From Pectobacterium versatile (lineage in GTDB: Bacteria; Pseudomonadota; Gammaproteobacteria; Enterobacterales; Enterobacteriaceae): a stretch of 64,000 nucleotides of DNA. Every line of letters begins with the position of its first letter. Within the stretch, counting starts at the first letter, position 1. Below the pieces are notes generated by a model, which saw only the letters and a program-made list of their open reading frames with translations, was not told where the DNA came from and searched no databases. The stretch covers positions 557,854 through 621,853 of the forward strand of contig NZ_JAINZP010000001.1 of assembly GCF_020166435.1 (NCBI RefSeq), written 5' to 3'. Shown piece by piece: positions 30,250 to 38,601 of this stretch. Both the position numbers and the translations under genes were made by a program.

Positions 30250-30585
30250 GCATACCACTCCCTTTTCTCATTATTAACATTGGCTATTCTCGCCATTTAT
30301 CATTCTTAACAACGACGCCAGAGGAACCTTATCCAGGTCATGTCTTTGTTAAAGAAAGAAAAATAGCAGCAATATTCATTCCAATGCTATGGAGCAGAAG
30401 AAAATGTGATGAAGTGTGTCAATAAACAACAAGATGAAAATAACTATTCTGGATTGTGTAATACTGATTAATCATAGGGTTAAGCATGAATGACATCGGT
30501 GACGAACAAGTGACTAACAGGGAAGGAAAAAGGATGGAAATGCAGCGAGTTTGAGGAGGATACGCTGATGAAGACGCTTTTATGA
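30250..30585. other. Intergenic region upstream of the autotransporter gene
   Basis: About 340 bp without a credible gene. It should contain the autotransporter promoter, reading leftward. I see no defined operator. Confidence 0.4.
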
Positions 30586-30590
30586 AAATA

Positions 30591-30650
30591 AAAAAGGCAA
30601 CACACGCACCGAAAACGATCGTTTACAGTACGTGATTGCCCATTTTTATC
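30591..30650 (-). terminator. Terminator of the small gene at 30665
   Basis: On the minus strand GGCAA-T-CACG pairs with CGTG-TG-TTGCC over a loop of about 28 nt, followed by TTTTTTATTTT. It begins about 15 bp after the stop codon of the 75-residue frame. Confidence 0.55.
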
Positions 30651-30664
30651 CATCTGATACTGTC

Positions 30665-30892
30665 TTAAACGTAAACATTAAGCTGGTTATTTGCCGTTGG
30701 GCGATTAATCCCATCGGCTATGGGTGGCTTAAAGACTGATGCGTTATTTTCGTACGTCGTCCGGGTTCGGGTAGACGCGTCCTGATTAGGGTAACCAGAC
30801 AGCTGAGACGAGCGGGAAATGCCCTGAACATGATCAGATTTGTCAGGCATGGCGCTATATGACACTGGAGAAACTAGGTTGAGACCAATCAT
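30665..30892 (-). CDS. Small orphan protein, 75 residues
   Basis: The frame has a strong ribosome-binding site (GGGGGAAG, five bases before the ATG) and an intrinsic terminator just downstream, which together argue that it is a real monocistronic gene. The product is polar and probably disordered (YPNQDASTRTRTTYENNASV) and has no signal peptide or membrane helix. I do not recognise it. Confidence 0.55.
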   Translation of the reverse strand: MIGLNLVSPVSYSAMPDKSDHVQGISRSSQLSGYPNQDASTRTRTTYENNASVFKPPIADGINRPTANNQLNVYV

Positions 30893-30991
30893 TTTTCTTC
30901 CCCCTATTCATCTTCTCTGCCAGTAAAATTTATCTTGCTTATTACTGAGTATAGAACAGTCAAACGGGGGGAATATGTAAGGTTTTGTCTG

Positions 30992-31011
30992 AAAAAAAAC
31001 CGCTAACGCGG
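30992..31011 (-). terminator. Terminator after the ClbS/DfsB-like gene
   Basis: CCGC-TAAC-GCGG (31000-31011) is followed, on the minus strand, by eight T (30992-30999). It lies 65 bp beyond the stop codon of the gene ending at 31076. Confidence 0.75.
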
Positions 31012-31075
31012 CCCTCATGAGAGAAAAGGTAAGACTCAAAATCAGCAATGTATTTTTTGATTTGATATCAAAGCG

Positions 31076-31582
31076 TTATTTGTTTTTCTCCCACGCACGT
31101 AGCCGCCCAGCCGCATTTTTATAAGGCGAGGCAGTGTTAAACTGAATCATCCGACCACGCGTCCACTTACCGTACCAACATTCACCATAAAGTTGCGCAT
31201 CGGTATAGCGCTCAACCAGCGCGATAAGCGCCCGTTTATTCGCGACAAGCCGTGCGACCAGTTCAGACCAATCGGTAATATGGGCAGAGTCCTGATAGAA
31301 CTTTTGCGCCAGTAAACCAAGCTGATTCCACTGGTAACCCGTCTCGGGGAAATCAATGGATTTACCCTGCTCTTCGTCCTCATGCCATTTCAGCACCAGA
31401 TTTCCCCAACCCAGCAGATACGCCACCAGATTGGCCGCGCTCATCTGCGTTCCCTGTGCATGCCCTGCCATTTCCGGCAAAAATGCGCGTCCGGCAGGAA
31501 CGGTCTCGATTTTCTTCATTAACAGCGCAAACTGACTGTTGATTGCCTTGATCAAGGCTTCCTTGCTTTCTGGCACCGCCAT
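31076..31582 (-). CDS. ClbS/DfsB-family four-helix protein (DinB-like)
   Basis: A 168-residue protein of the DUF1706 group that includes ClbS, the colibactin-resistance hydrolase, and DfsB. Typical motifs are MAGHAQGTQMSAANLVAYLL, LVLKWHEDEEQG, FPETGYQWNQLG and WTRGRMIQFNTASPYKNA. Members are small helical bundles; some protect cells from genotoxic or reactive small molecules. Two ATG codons occur in tandem at 31585 and 31582 just after GGGGGGAG; the second gives slightly better spacing. There are no linked biosynthetic genes. Confidence 0.85.
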   Translation of the reverse strand: MAVPESKEALIKAINSQFALLMKKIETVPAGRAFLPEMAGHAQGTQMSAANLVAYLLGWGNLVLKWHEDEEQGKSIDFPETGYQWNQLGLLAQKFYQDSAHITDWSELVARLVANKRALIALVERYTDAQLYGECWYGKWTRGRMIQFNTASPYKNAAGRLRAWEKNK

Positions 31583-31604
31583 CATCTCCCCCCGACTATT
31601 CTGC

Positions 31605-31808
31605 TATCCCCGTCATACTTCAAGTTGCATGTGCGTTGGCTGCGCTATTCTGCACACTTGCGTGTGCCTCGCCCCGTTGGGGCCGCTGCAAGCAGCGTTC
31701 AAATCTGCCTCTGGCAGATTTGTCAGTCACCCGAATCACTTACCAGTGTAAGCTCATCGGGATTCCCTCACTTGCCGCCTTCACGCAACTCGAATTATTT
31801 AGGGTATA
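31605..31808 (+). repeat. Dispersed ~200-bp repeat, copy A (most complete)
   Basis: It begins TATCCCCGTCATACTTCAAG and ends AATTATTTAGGGTATA, with GCCCCGTTGGGGCC as an internal palindrome. A shortened copy lies at 62783-62935, an end fragment at 27119-27157, and the right-end motif alone near 54005-54021. Non-coding; probably a nonautonomous mobile or palindromic repeat family. The copy marks the left border of the plasmid-debris island. Confidence 0.75.
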
Positions 31809-31894
31809 CCTTCTTCGTACTGCCGCAAGCTAGTACTGTTTAAACACCCATTATGCACCTAAATAGAACCGGTTCTCAAAAATGACCCAAACAG

Positions 31895-32152
31895 TACCGA
31901 CCTGCTTTTTTCGCGCCTATCTTGCTGCTCGATATGCTGGCCGCAGTGGCCAGACGCGACTATGAGCAGCAGCGGGAACGCCAGAAACAGGGGATCGCCA
32001 AAGCAAAAGCGGAGGGCAAATACTAAGGAAGAAAGGTTAACCAACATCGCTATGATGCCATTAACCGGCTGCTGGCCAGCGGCAGTTCCTGGAGCTAGGT
32101 TCAGAAGACCATCAATTGCAGTCGTGGCACCATTAGCCGAGCGATTAAACAG
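31895..32152 (+). pseudogene. Remnant of a serine recombinase (resolvase/invertase)
   Basis: The frame reads LLLDMLAAVARRDYEQQRER, then QKQGIAKAKAEGKY, TAA (32024-32026), GRKVNQHRYDAINRLLASGS, SWS, TAG (32096-32098) and VQKTINCSRGTISRAIKQ. This is the linker and C-terminal helix-turn-helix part of Tn3-type resolvases and invertases, with two nonsense codons where Lys and Gln are expected. The catalytic N-terminus is missing. Confidence 0.8.
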
Positions 32153-32215
32153 TGTCCCCCAGTTACAGCCCTCCCCTCTCTTTCCGGGCAGTCTGAGAGT
32201 GCTACCGCATTTTCC

Positions 32216-32518
32216 GTGACAACCACACTGTGGGTGTCGGTGCAGAACGGCAGCAAATTTACCCGTGGGAAGAAAAAGGTCATAGAAGATATTGCCTGGC
32301 TGGTTGAGTGCGACTATGACGGAAAGGTGTTGGACAATAACGAGTACAGCCTGATTTTTACATATAGCGATGAAGCCGATTTGAAAGAACAAATCGACCA
32401 GCTTTTTGACGAGATTTACCGCACCGCTGAGATACGTAACTGCATGGTCGATGATATGGCGCTAACCAATGATGCGACTAATCAGGGCTGGAATGAATAC
32501 GATGGAGGTTGGCAATAA
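32216..32518 (+). CDS. Uncharacterised acidic protein, possibly 5'-truncated
   Basis: A 100-residue acidic protein (VEDIAWLVECDYDGKV-like core, FTYSDEADLKEQIDQLFDEI). The first available start is GTG at 32216, but the same frame is open upstream through SESATAFSV into the recombinase remnant, so the true N-terminus may be lost. I do not recognise the family. The neighbourhood is plasmid-derived. Confidence 0.45.
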   Translation: MTTTLWVSVQNGSKFTRGKKKVIEDIAWLVECDYDGKVLDNNEYSLIFTYSDEADLKEQIDQLFDEIYRTAEIRNCMVDDMALTNDATNQGWNEYDGGWQ

Positions 32519-32561
32519 TTTTCTGAGAGAAGCTTAAACCAAAATTCCCGCCAATTCTAAC

Positions 32562-32633
32562 ACTCAAAAAAAATACTCATATACACACAACAAACACATT
32601 TACTCATTTGTGTATAATTAAACTCAAATGAGT
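32562..32633 (+). promoter_or_regulatory. parFG promoter with ACTC boxes (ParG operator/centromere-like)
   Basis: ACTC tetramers occur at 32562, 32575, 32602 and 32622, with an inverted GAGT at 32630, in AT-rich spacers, around a perfect -10 TATAAT at 32613-32618. ParG of plasmid TP228 recognises degenerate ACTC boxes in its operator and in the parH centromere. This arrangement just before the par genes fits that role. Confidence 0.65.
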
Positions 32634-32656
32634 AAACACACAAATGAGGTTTAGAC

Positions 32657-33275
32657 ATGAAAATTATCGCGTTCCTCAACCCCAAAGGGGTCTGGTAAAA
32701 CGACTGCGGCGATCAACGTCAGTAGCTGCCTTGCCAGTTCGGGTAAGAAAATTGCAGTTGTAGATACAGACCCACAGATGAGCCTGACTAACTGGAATAA
32801 AGCAGAGAAAGCAGCATTCGATGTTTACACCTCAGCATCAGAGAAAAACGTTTACCAGGTAAGAAAAGATCTGACTGAATATGACTTTGTGATTATTGAT
32901 GGTGTCGGTTCTCTGTCAGTTATTACTTCCGCGGCGGTGATGGCCAGCGATCTCATTATCATCCCGGTAACACCAAGCCCTCTGGATTTTTCCGCTGCCG
33001 GTTCTGTTGTCACTGTACTGGAAGCCCAGGCTTATAATCGTCCGGTAGAAGCTCGATTCCTCATTACACGGAAAATCGAACAAACCACCATGCTTAACGT
33101 TCTGAAAGATAACATTGCTCAGACGGGTATTAAGCCATTTAAAACTGCGATAACACAACGCCAAAGTTACGTTAAATCCGTCATGGAGGGTGAGAGCGTT
33201 TTCGATACCAACGATGGAGCAGCAAAGGGCGAGATAGCCATTCTGACGCGAGAAATATTTGAATCATTTGAGTAA
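32657..33275 (+). pseudogene. parF: Plasmid partition ATPase ParF/ParA with frameshift in the Walker A motif
   Basis: ATG 32657 gives MKIIAFLNPKGVW-stop. Moving one frame at about 32687 restores GSGKTTAAINVSSCLASSGK, then VVDTDPQMSLTNW (switch I Asp) and DFVIIDGVGSLSVI. The expected text is NPKGGSGKTT, so the equivalent of two bases is missing exactly in the P-loop. The rest is a normal ~205-residue ParF-type Walker ATPase. No upstream start rescues the long frame, so it is a pseudogene or carries a sequencing error. parG follows. Confidence 0.82.
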
Positions 33276-33314
33276 AAATTCATATACTCATTTTGGCATA
33301 TTAAGAGGTTATGT

Positions 33315-33542
33315 ATGGCACTGACTAAACAACAGACATCAAAAACAATGAGTTTCGGTGAGCATCGGGATCTTGAAAAAGTCGTTAATAGCACACCCAT
33401 GGGAAAGCAAAAGAGAGTCAACGTTAACTTTGATGAAGAAATACATATTCGCTTCAAAGCTGCGTGTGCAAAACAAGGTACATCTATTACTGATGTGATA
33501 AAGGACTTGGTTGATAGCTGGCTGAAAGAAAATGACAGTTAA
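33315..33542 (+). CDS. parG: Partition protein ParG (ribbon-helix-helix)
   Basis: A 75-residue basic protein with an unstructured N-terminus (MALTKQQTSKTMSFGEHRDL) and a C-terminal ribbon-helix-helix domain: KRVNVNFDEEIHIRFKAACA then GTSITDVIKDLVDSWL. This is the ParG architecture: the domain binds ACTC-type boxes and the tail stimulates the partner ATPase. It lies 39 bp after the parF frame. Confidence 0.82.
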   Translation: MALTKQQTSKTMSFGEHRDLEKVVNSTPMGKQKRVNVNFDEEIHIRFKAACAKQGTSITDVIKDLVDSWLKENDS

Positions 33543-33597
33543 AAAACCCAAATAAATAAAAACACATTAACTCAAAAACACACCTATCCTTACCGAG

Positions 33598-33642
33598 AAC
33601 ACTGATCTGGTGCATAAACTTTTTATGTGCCAGATCAGTGTT
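33598..33642. repeat. 45-nt near-perfect hairpin
   Basis: AACACTGATCTGG (33598-33610) and CCAGATCAGTGTT (33630-33642) are perfect complements. The inner CATAAA/TTTATG also pairs across CTT, with two wobble pairs between. It lies between the convergent parG and parE genes; there is no T-tract. It could be a terminator, or a recombination or replication site of the parent plasmid. Confidence 0.65.
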
Positions 33643-33673
33643 GGCCAAGCCAAGCGCGGCAGCGTGTTTAGAT

Positions 33674-33958
33674 TCACAGTAAATGGCGTTTATGGTTCAT
33701 CTGTTGGTGCAAAATACGCGCAATCAGAATATCCGTATCACGAACCGTATAAAAAATGGCATGTCGCTGAAATTCAATGCGCATCACACCAGGAACGGCA
33801 TGGTAGTCACGTCCCATATCTGGCATTCCGGCCAGTGTCTCGAAAAATGCCTCAAGTGCGTCTGTATAATGGTCTGCTTGAGCTTCACCAAATTTCAAGA
33901 GCGTATAATCATAAATCCCAGCGAAGTCTTCTGCTGCCCGTTCGGTGAGTTTATACAC
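33674..33958 (-). CDS. parE: ParE/RelE-family toxin
   Basis: A 94-residue toxin with the ParE fold (YKLTERAAEDFAGIYDYTLL, MPDMGRDYHAVPGVMRIEFQ, VRDTDILIARILHQQM). ParE proteins inhibit DNA gyrase; RelE relatives cut mRNA. The sequence is closer to the plasmid-stabilisation ParE branch. It overlaps the upstream antitoxin by eight bases, as usual for these modules, and probably helps hold the island in place. Confidence 0.88.
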   Translation of the reverse strand: MYKLTERAAEDFAGIYDYTLLKFGEAQADHYTDALEAFFETLAGMPDMGRDYHAVPGVMRIEFQRHAIFYTVRDTDILIARILHQQMNHKRHLL

Positions 33959-34193
33959 GATGTCTCAGTTTTCTTTGTGCTGCAATATCCCGCAGTGATA
34001 GCAAGCTTTCACCGCTTTCCAGCCCAGCAATAACAGCCTGGCGAATAACTTCATCGTTTGTTTCCTGTTGCTCCAGCAATCGCAGCGCAGAGCGCATAAC
34101 TTCACTTGCAGAGCCGTAACGGCCACTGTCTATTAATCGACTAATAAACGAATCGAGTTGTTCGCCAATCGTAACGCTTGTTGTTCTGGCCAT
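33951..34193 (-). CDS. parD: ParD-family antitoxin
   Basis: An 80-residue antitoxin. The N-terminal ribbon-helix-helix MARTTSVTIGEQLDSFISRL is followed by GRYGSASEVMRSALRLLEQQ and a C-terminal toxin-binding segment. It neutralises ParE and represses the operon. The start at 34193 follows GGGGGCGTT and matches the family; an open frame upstream adds residues unlike any ParD. Confidence 0.9.
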   Translation of the reverse strand: MARTTSVTIGEQLDSFISRLIDSGRYGSASEVMRSALRLLEQQETNDEVIRQAVIAGLESGESLLSLRDIAAQRKLRHRV

Positions 34194-34723
34194 AACGCCC
34201 CCTGTGTTAACTATCAACACAATGATAGGGATACTTGTTCCTGGTGTCAACGAATACACCCAAACGGATTTCCCCCCTTCCTGCTAGACCAGTTTTTTTA
34301 GCGTACTTTAATGGTTTAAAAGACGGACTAAGTGGAAGTGAAAATGTTTGGGTTTTATTAGATACTCTTTGGGGTAAAGCGCAAATTGCGCAGGTCGGGG
34401 AGGCTATGGCGATGATCCGTGCATTGAATAAAATGACGCGTGCAAGTATGCCAGAAAGTGTACGGATTGCATGAGGTAGTGGCTGACAGGGGGATCTTTT
34501 ATCTGAATCGGATTTATTCAACAAAGCCCGTCAGGCACAGAAAATACATCCGGAACGCTAGTCAGGAAAGACAAGAAACTGGCAACCGGAAGGTCCGATA
34601 ACGTTGAATCCAGAACGGGAAAAGCAGGCCGCATAAATTAACTCAGAGTGCCAACTACCTTGACACTTACCGACGGTTAGTTATAACTCATTTGGTTATA
34701 TAGGAAATACGAGGTATAATTCA
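34194..34723. other. Mosaic remnant region with a solo IS end
   Basis: No intact gene is visible. An open stretch ending WGKAQIAQVGEAMAMIRALN... near 34474 looks like the tail of a lost gene. GATTTATTCAACAAAGCC (34511-34528) is the inverse of GGCTTTGTTGAATAAATC, the terminal repeat typical of IS903-type elements, with no transposase beside it. A 33-codon frame beginning at 34724 (MNVIAYEHGTAAELRNIA) is probably another truncated gene. Confidence 0.5.
34511..34528 (-). mobile_element. Solo IS903-type terminal inverted repeat
   Basis: The minus strand reads GGCTTTGTTGAATAAATC, matching the well-known IS903 (IS5 family) end over all 18 bases. No second end or transposase is found nearby, so it is a scar of a past insertion or deletion. 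Confidence 0.65.
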
Positions 34724-34978
34724 TGAACGTTATAGCATATGAACATGGCACCGCTGCTGAGTTGAGAAATATCGCTTCTGGCGTTTCAAGCGTTCTTGGG
34801 TTTACCAGCATCTCTTTTTACTGAAGTTATGGCTACCGTCCAGTCTGATTCAAGAAAAATAAAAACAAACATAAGAAATAGTGCCAGCGTTACATTATTC
34901 ATTAATACTTATATTTTTCATTTCTCTCCTGTATTTAAGAAAATCTACCGACAATCAGATATTAAGGAAAACTTGAAA

Positions 34979-36868
34979 ATGACAACCAACATTCCATTTG
35001 AACCATTTCTTACTAAGAGTATTCCAGAAGTTATTTTATCTGCAGATGAGAACGTAAGAAAAGATAAGGTAATTATTCGTGAAATTATAAATGATAACTA
35101 TCCGGATAAAATGTCGGTAGTTTTTGACGTTATCAGACTACCGAAAAAATCATTTATTCATATCTTCTCGGATGATTTTAGTGAAAATTATTATTATACT
35201 GAAAGTGATTTTTATACTGACAACGGGTGTGCTGATTTTGAATGCATTCCCATGAGTTCAGGGAAATTTTTTATTCGTATTGTTTATTATGATAGAGTTC
35301 AAGGTTTGATTAAATATTCATCCCTCCGGCACTATCAGTCCTACAACACACGAAGCATCATACATAATACATTTAAGCAGGCGGTATGTTATATAGAAAT
35401 CAATGATTTCTTCTATCAAAAGGGCTTGTCAGTTATGAAAGCTAATTCCGGTTCTGGCTGGAATATCGCCGGGGGACCATATGTTGTGACAAATCATCAT
35501 GTGGCCGGGGATATGGGAAGTAAACAGCACTTATTGACATATAATTATGAATCCCCCACCTGCACCCCAGAGAATCCTGCTGAGAATAGCTTAAGATTAC
35601 GGACTAAGGGTGTGGTCGCAACAGGCGGAGGCAGCAGCAGCAGCGCAAATGGTGACTGGTCTTTATATGAGGTAGATAAATTAACCTGGGAGGAGGCCGG
35701 AATAGTGCCCCTCTTTGGTGCGCTATCTATGGAGATAAAAGAGAATAATGAACTAAAGAATATGCCTGTATTTATGGCCCAACATCCATGGGGGGCGGTA
35801 AAAAGAATAGCGAGTTTCGACGGTGATGGAGAGCCTTGCGTCGTAGTTTCAGCTACAAATGATGTTATCAGATATAATTTGGATTCGGATGGGGGGTCTT
35901 CCGGTTCACCTGTGTTGTCGCAAAAAACCGGGGGGGTGATTGCCGAGCACTATGCTGGTGGGGGGGCAAGCAATGTTGGTGTTAATATAAAAAAAGTTTA
36001 CAATGGAATAAAACATATCTTACCTTCTTCAAACGACCCAAAAGAAGCTGTTATTGGCTTGGGAAAGGTATTGACTCGATCTATAGAATGTATTCCGCAC
36101 ATGGAAAAATTTATAAACATCCCCACTGACGAGGATTTTGTCTTAAAAAGCACATTAAAAGATTCAGCGGGTCGTTTTTATAAAAATGGGAATGACTATA
36201 TTTTTATTGCCAAATTTAATACACCTGATGGTGAGACAGATTCCATTGTCTTTGAAATGAGGATTGAACATTCTAAAATTTACCTTTTGAAAGTTTATCT
36301 GCCAAACCAGAAACTTTTTAATGCTGACAGTTTACTGTTCTCTGGTTGGATGTCTTTCCATGTAAACTCAGAAAAGGATGACAGTAATTTATTTAACCTG
36401 ATTATTCCATTCACATATGAAGATTATGACCCATTCACTGTTCCTTTTGAACCAACACAAACCGTAACTGTAACAACTGACTCACCGGCAACAACATCAG
36501 CAATAACTCATAATTCTAACATTGGATTTGTTGCTGTCAGAACTGGTCAGGGGCCGTTGATCTTAAATAGTAAAACCTCCACGGGTTATACTGTGCTAAC
36601 AGTCCAGGTTAAAGATGAAATTGGAAATATTGATATCGTATATTTAAGAGGGCAGAGAAAAACGCGGTGTACACCAAACTTACGTCCGATGAATGATTAT
36701 ACAGGTTGTGGCTCATCTGCTGTCCCTGCACAATTGATCGTTAGTTACCACGGCGAGGATAATGCAGATTTACCTGGCGGGCATTGGCTTGGTTTATTAC
36801 CGATAATGGCAAACCGAAATGATTTTAATGAACCCATTTTAGTAAATATTGATATCTTAAAAAAATAA
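34979..36868 (+). CDS. Trypsin-fold serine protease with C-terminal extension
   Basis: A 629-residue protein. The S1-type triad is visible: His174 in VTNHHV, Asp226 in NGDWSLYEVD and Ser308 in DGGSSGSPVL; the block resembles glutamyl-endopeptidase-like bacterial proteases. About 150 residues precede the protease domain and 250 follow, with a Thr-rich linker (TQTVTVTTDSPATTSAITHN) and a beta-rich end. There is no Sec signal peptide at MTTNIPFEPF. ATG 34979 has AAGGAA ten bases upstream, which is why I reject the more upstream TTG. The low GC differs from the genome core, suggesting horizontal gain. Export route and target are unknown. Confidence 0.8.
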   Translation: MTTNIPFEPFLTKSIPEVILSADENVRKDKVIIREIINDNYPDKMSVVFDVIRLPKKSFIHIFSDDFSENYYYTESDFYTDNGCADFECIPMSSGKFFIRIVYYDRVQGLIKYSSLRHYQSYNTRSIIHNTFKQAVCYIEINDFFYQKGLSVMKANSGSGWNIAGGPYVVTNHHVAGDMGSKQHLLTYNYESPTCTPENPAENSLRLRTKGVVATGGGSSSSANGDWSLYEVDKLTWEEAGIVPLFGALSMEIKENNELKNMPVFMAQHPWGAVKRIASFDGDGEPCVVVSATNDVIRYNLDSDGGSSGSPVLSQKTGGVIAEHYAGGGASNVGVNIKKVYNGIKHILPSSNDPKEAVIGLGKVLTRSIECIPHMEKFINIPTDEDFVLKSTLKDSAGRFYKNGNDYIFIAKFNTPDGETDSIVFEMRIEHSKIYLLKVYLPNQKLFNADSLLFSGWMSFHVNSEKDDSNLFNLIIPFTYEDYDPFTVPFEPTQTVTVTTDSPATTSAITHNSNIGFVAVRTGQGPLILNSKTSTGYTVLTVQVKDEIGNIDIVYLRGQRKTRCTPNLRPMNDYTGCGSSAVPAQLIVSYHGEDNADLPGGHWLGLLPIMANRNDFNEPILVNIDILKK

Positions 36869-37327
36869 GAGCTCCGGCAGCGTCCAATTTGCTTCACGTT
36901 CATGGTTAGGAAAATGAATCATCGTTTTAAAAATCCCCTGACCATGAACGTTGTTTCTGGGAGCACAATGATGGCGGCGACTTGGTAGGGGTTCTACGGC
37001 GGAATCCCAGAAAATTCCGCAGCCAAAATTTAATTATTTATGATAATAAATCAAACTGTTACTTTTTTAGTCTCTCCATTAACAGTACCTCCGCCAGGCG
37101 TTACTGGGGTCAGTTTGGATATCGAAAATTATTGTACGTTAAGGTTATTTTTTGTACTCCTAGGCTGCGGTACATCTTGTGTGCCGAGCGGGGTAGGTTC
37201 CGATAAACAGTGGGGATGCGTTATGCCCTGCCCCGATTCGGCCAACGGATTTTGGTTCTTTATAAGTATATATACAGAATCAGGTTACCGATCAAACGGC
37301 GGCACCGCCTTGTCATCGCTCACGTTT
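36869..37327. other. Intergenic region after the protease gene
   Basis: GTTCATGGTTAGG (36898-36910) and CCTGACCATGAAC (36937-36949) form a 13-bp stem with one G-T pair, either a terminator or an element end. Beyond it are only unconvincing frames, one of about 110 codons starting near 37040 with no ribosome-binding site. The stretch ends at the 3' end of the luciferase-like gene. Confidence 0.5.
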
Positions 37328-38308
37328 TCAGCGTTGTGCCAGCAGCCGAATCGACGCTTCACGCTCGCGGGGTGACGTTACAGGCGTATGGATGATGAAC
37401 TCATCCACGCCAAAGCGCTGATGGTAGCTATCCAGACGCTGATGAATATGCTTCGGCGTGCCGTAAAGCACATGACGCGGTTCCTGCACGATACGGAAAT
37501 CCGTCGCACCCGCTTGCCGAACGAAGTTATCAGCCTGTTCCTGACTGCCTACCGTCAGCGGCGGCTTGTTCTCAATATAAACTTTATAATTATGCTGCGT
37601 GCTGGCCAGTGCCTCCGCATCTTCATGACGTTCGGCGGCAATCACCGACAGTGACAGCAGCGTCTGGTCGCTGGCGGGCTTCAACTCCCGATAGCTCAGG
37701 AGAGACTCCGTCAGCAGCGTTTCACTCGCGTTAATGAACCCGGCGAACACAAAATTCCAACCCAGTGAGGCCGCTAACCGCGCACTCTCCTGACTGGCAC
37801 CCAGCAGAAAGCGCTGTGGCGTCTGTTCAGGTAATGGCGTCGCGTTCAGGCGTTCGGCCGTCTCGTCATGGCTGTCGAGAAAGCGGTTTAGCTGATGTAG
37901 CTTCTCCGTAAAGGCAACCCGTTGTGTCTCACCGATTTCCTGCTGTAGCGCCCGCGTCGCCAGCGGCAGCCCACCCGGCGCTTTGCCGATCCCCAAATCC
38001 ACACGCCCGCCCGCCAGTGCGCTGATCACATGGAAATTTTCTGCAACTTTATACGGGCTGTAGTGCTGCAACATCACACCGCCGGAACCAATACGCAGCG
38101 TTGTGGTGTGCGCCAATAGCCAGGTGATCAAGACCTCGGGAGACGATCCCGCCAATTCATCGGAATTATGATGCTCGGAAACCCAAAAGCGATGATAGCC
38201 AAGCGCTTCCGCCACTTTCGCCAGCGACACGGTTTGCGCCAACGCCTGCGCCGCGCTCATTCCTTCGGCGATGGGGCTTTGATCTAATAAACTGAGTTTA
38301 TATCCCAC
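37328..38308 (-). CDS. Luciferase-like (LLM class) flavin-dependent oxidoreductase
   Basis: A 326-residue monooxygenase-fold protein. It starts MGYKLSLLDQSPIAEGMSAA, with HRFWVSEHHNSDELAGSSPE, IGSGGVMLQHYSPYKVAENF and VDLGIGKAPGG, the pattern of the MsnO8 branch of LLM proteins. These use reduced FMN and often oxidise sulfur compounds. It is divergent from the M20 deacylase gene and next to a second FMN monooxygenase and a flavin reductase, so it probably belongs to the same sulfur-compound pathway. Confidence 0.87.
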   Translation of the reverse strand: MGYKLSLLDQSPIAEGMSAAQALAQTVSLAKVAEALGYHRFWVSEHHNSDELAGSSPEVLITWLLAHTTTLRIGSGGVMLQHYSPYKVAENFHVISALAGGRVDLGIGKAPGGLPLATRALQQEIGETQRVAFTEKLHQLNRFLDSHDETAERLNATPLPEQTPQRFLLGASQESARLAASLGWNFVFAGFINASETLLTESLLSYRELKPASDQTLLSLSVIAAERHEDAEALASTQHNYKVYIENKPPLTVGSQEQADNFVRQAGATDFRIVQEPRHVLYGTPKHIHQRLDSYHQRFGVDEFIIHTPVTSPREREASIRLLAQR

Positions 38309-38601
38309 GATGTTTCCTTATTTTCAGCGACTATCCGTTAGCGTGCTAGCGCTATTCACAGCAATAAATAGTCATAACAAAAACAACAGCCATAGCAAAA
38401 AACAGAATAATAAGAATGTTGCATAAAGGTGTAAAAAATAAATATTAATAACAGATTTTGTTAGCTGAAATATTCATAATAAATGAATACAAAAAAGCGC
38501 CATCATAAAAAGACATGAAATATAACCAGATGGTATTTATCCATTGCGTTGCTATCGGCTACCTTTAGCATGTTTAAGTTTTGTTAAGGAGGTGTATTGA
38601 T

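Noticed and set aside
31859..32392. A 177-codon minus-strand frame
   Set aside because: It runs antisense to the recognisable recombinase remnant and the 32216 frame.
37040..37375. A ~111-codon plus-strand frame before the luciferase-like gene
   Set aside because: No ribosome-binding site, it overlaps the 3' end of the opposite gene, and the composition is not convincingly protein-like.
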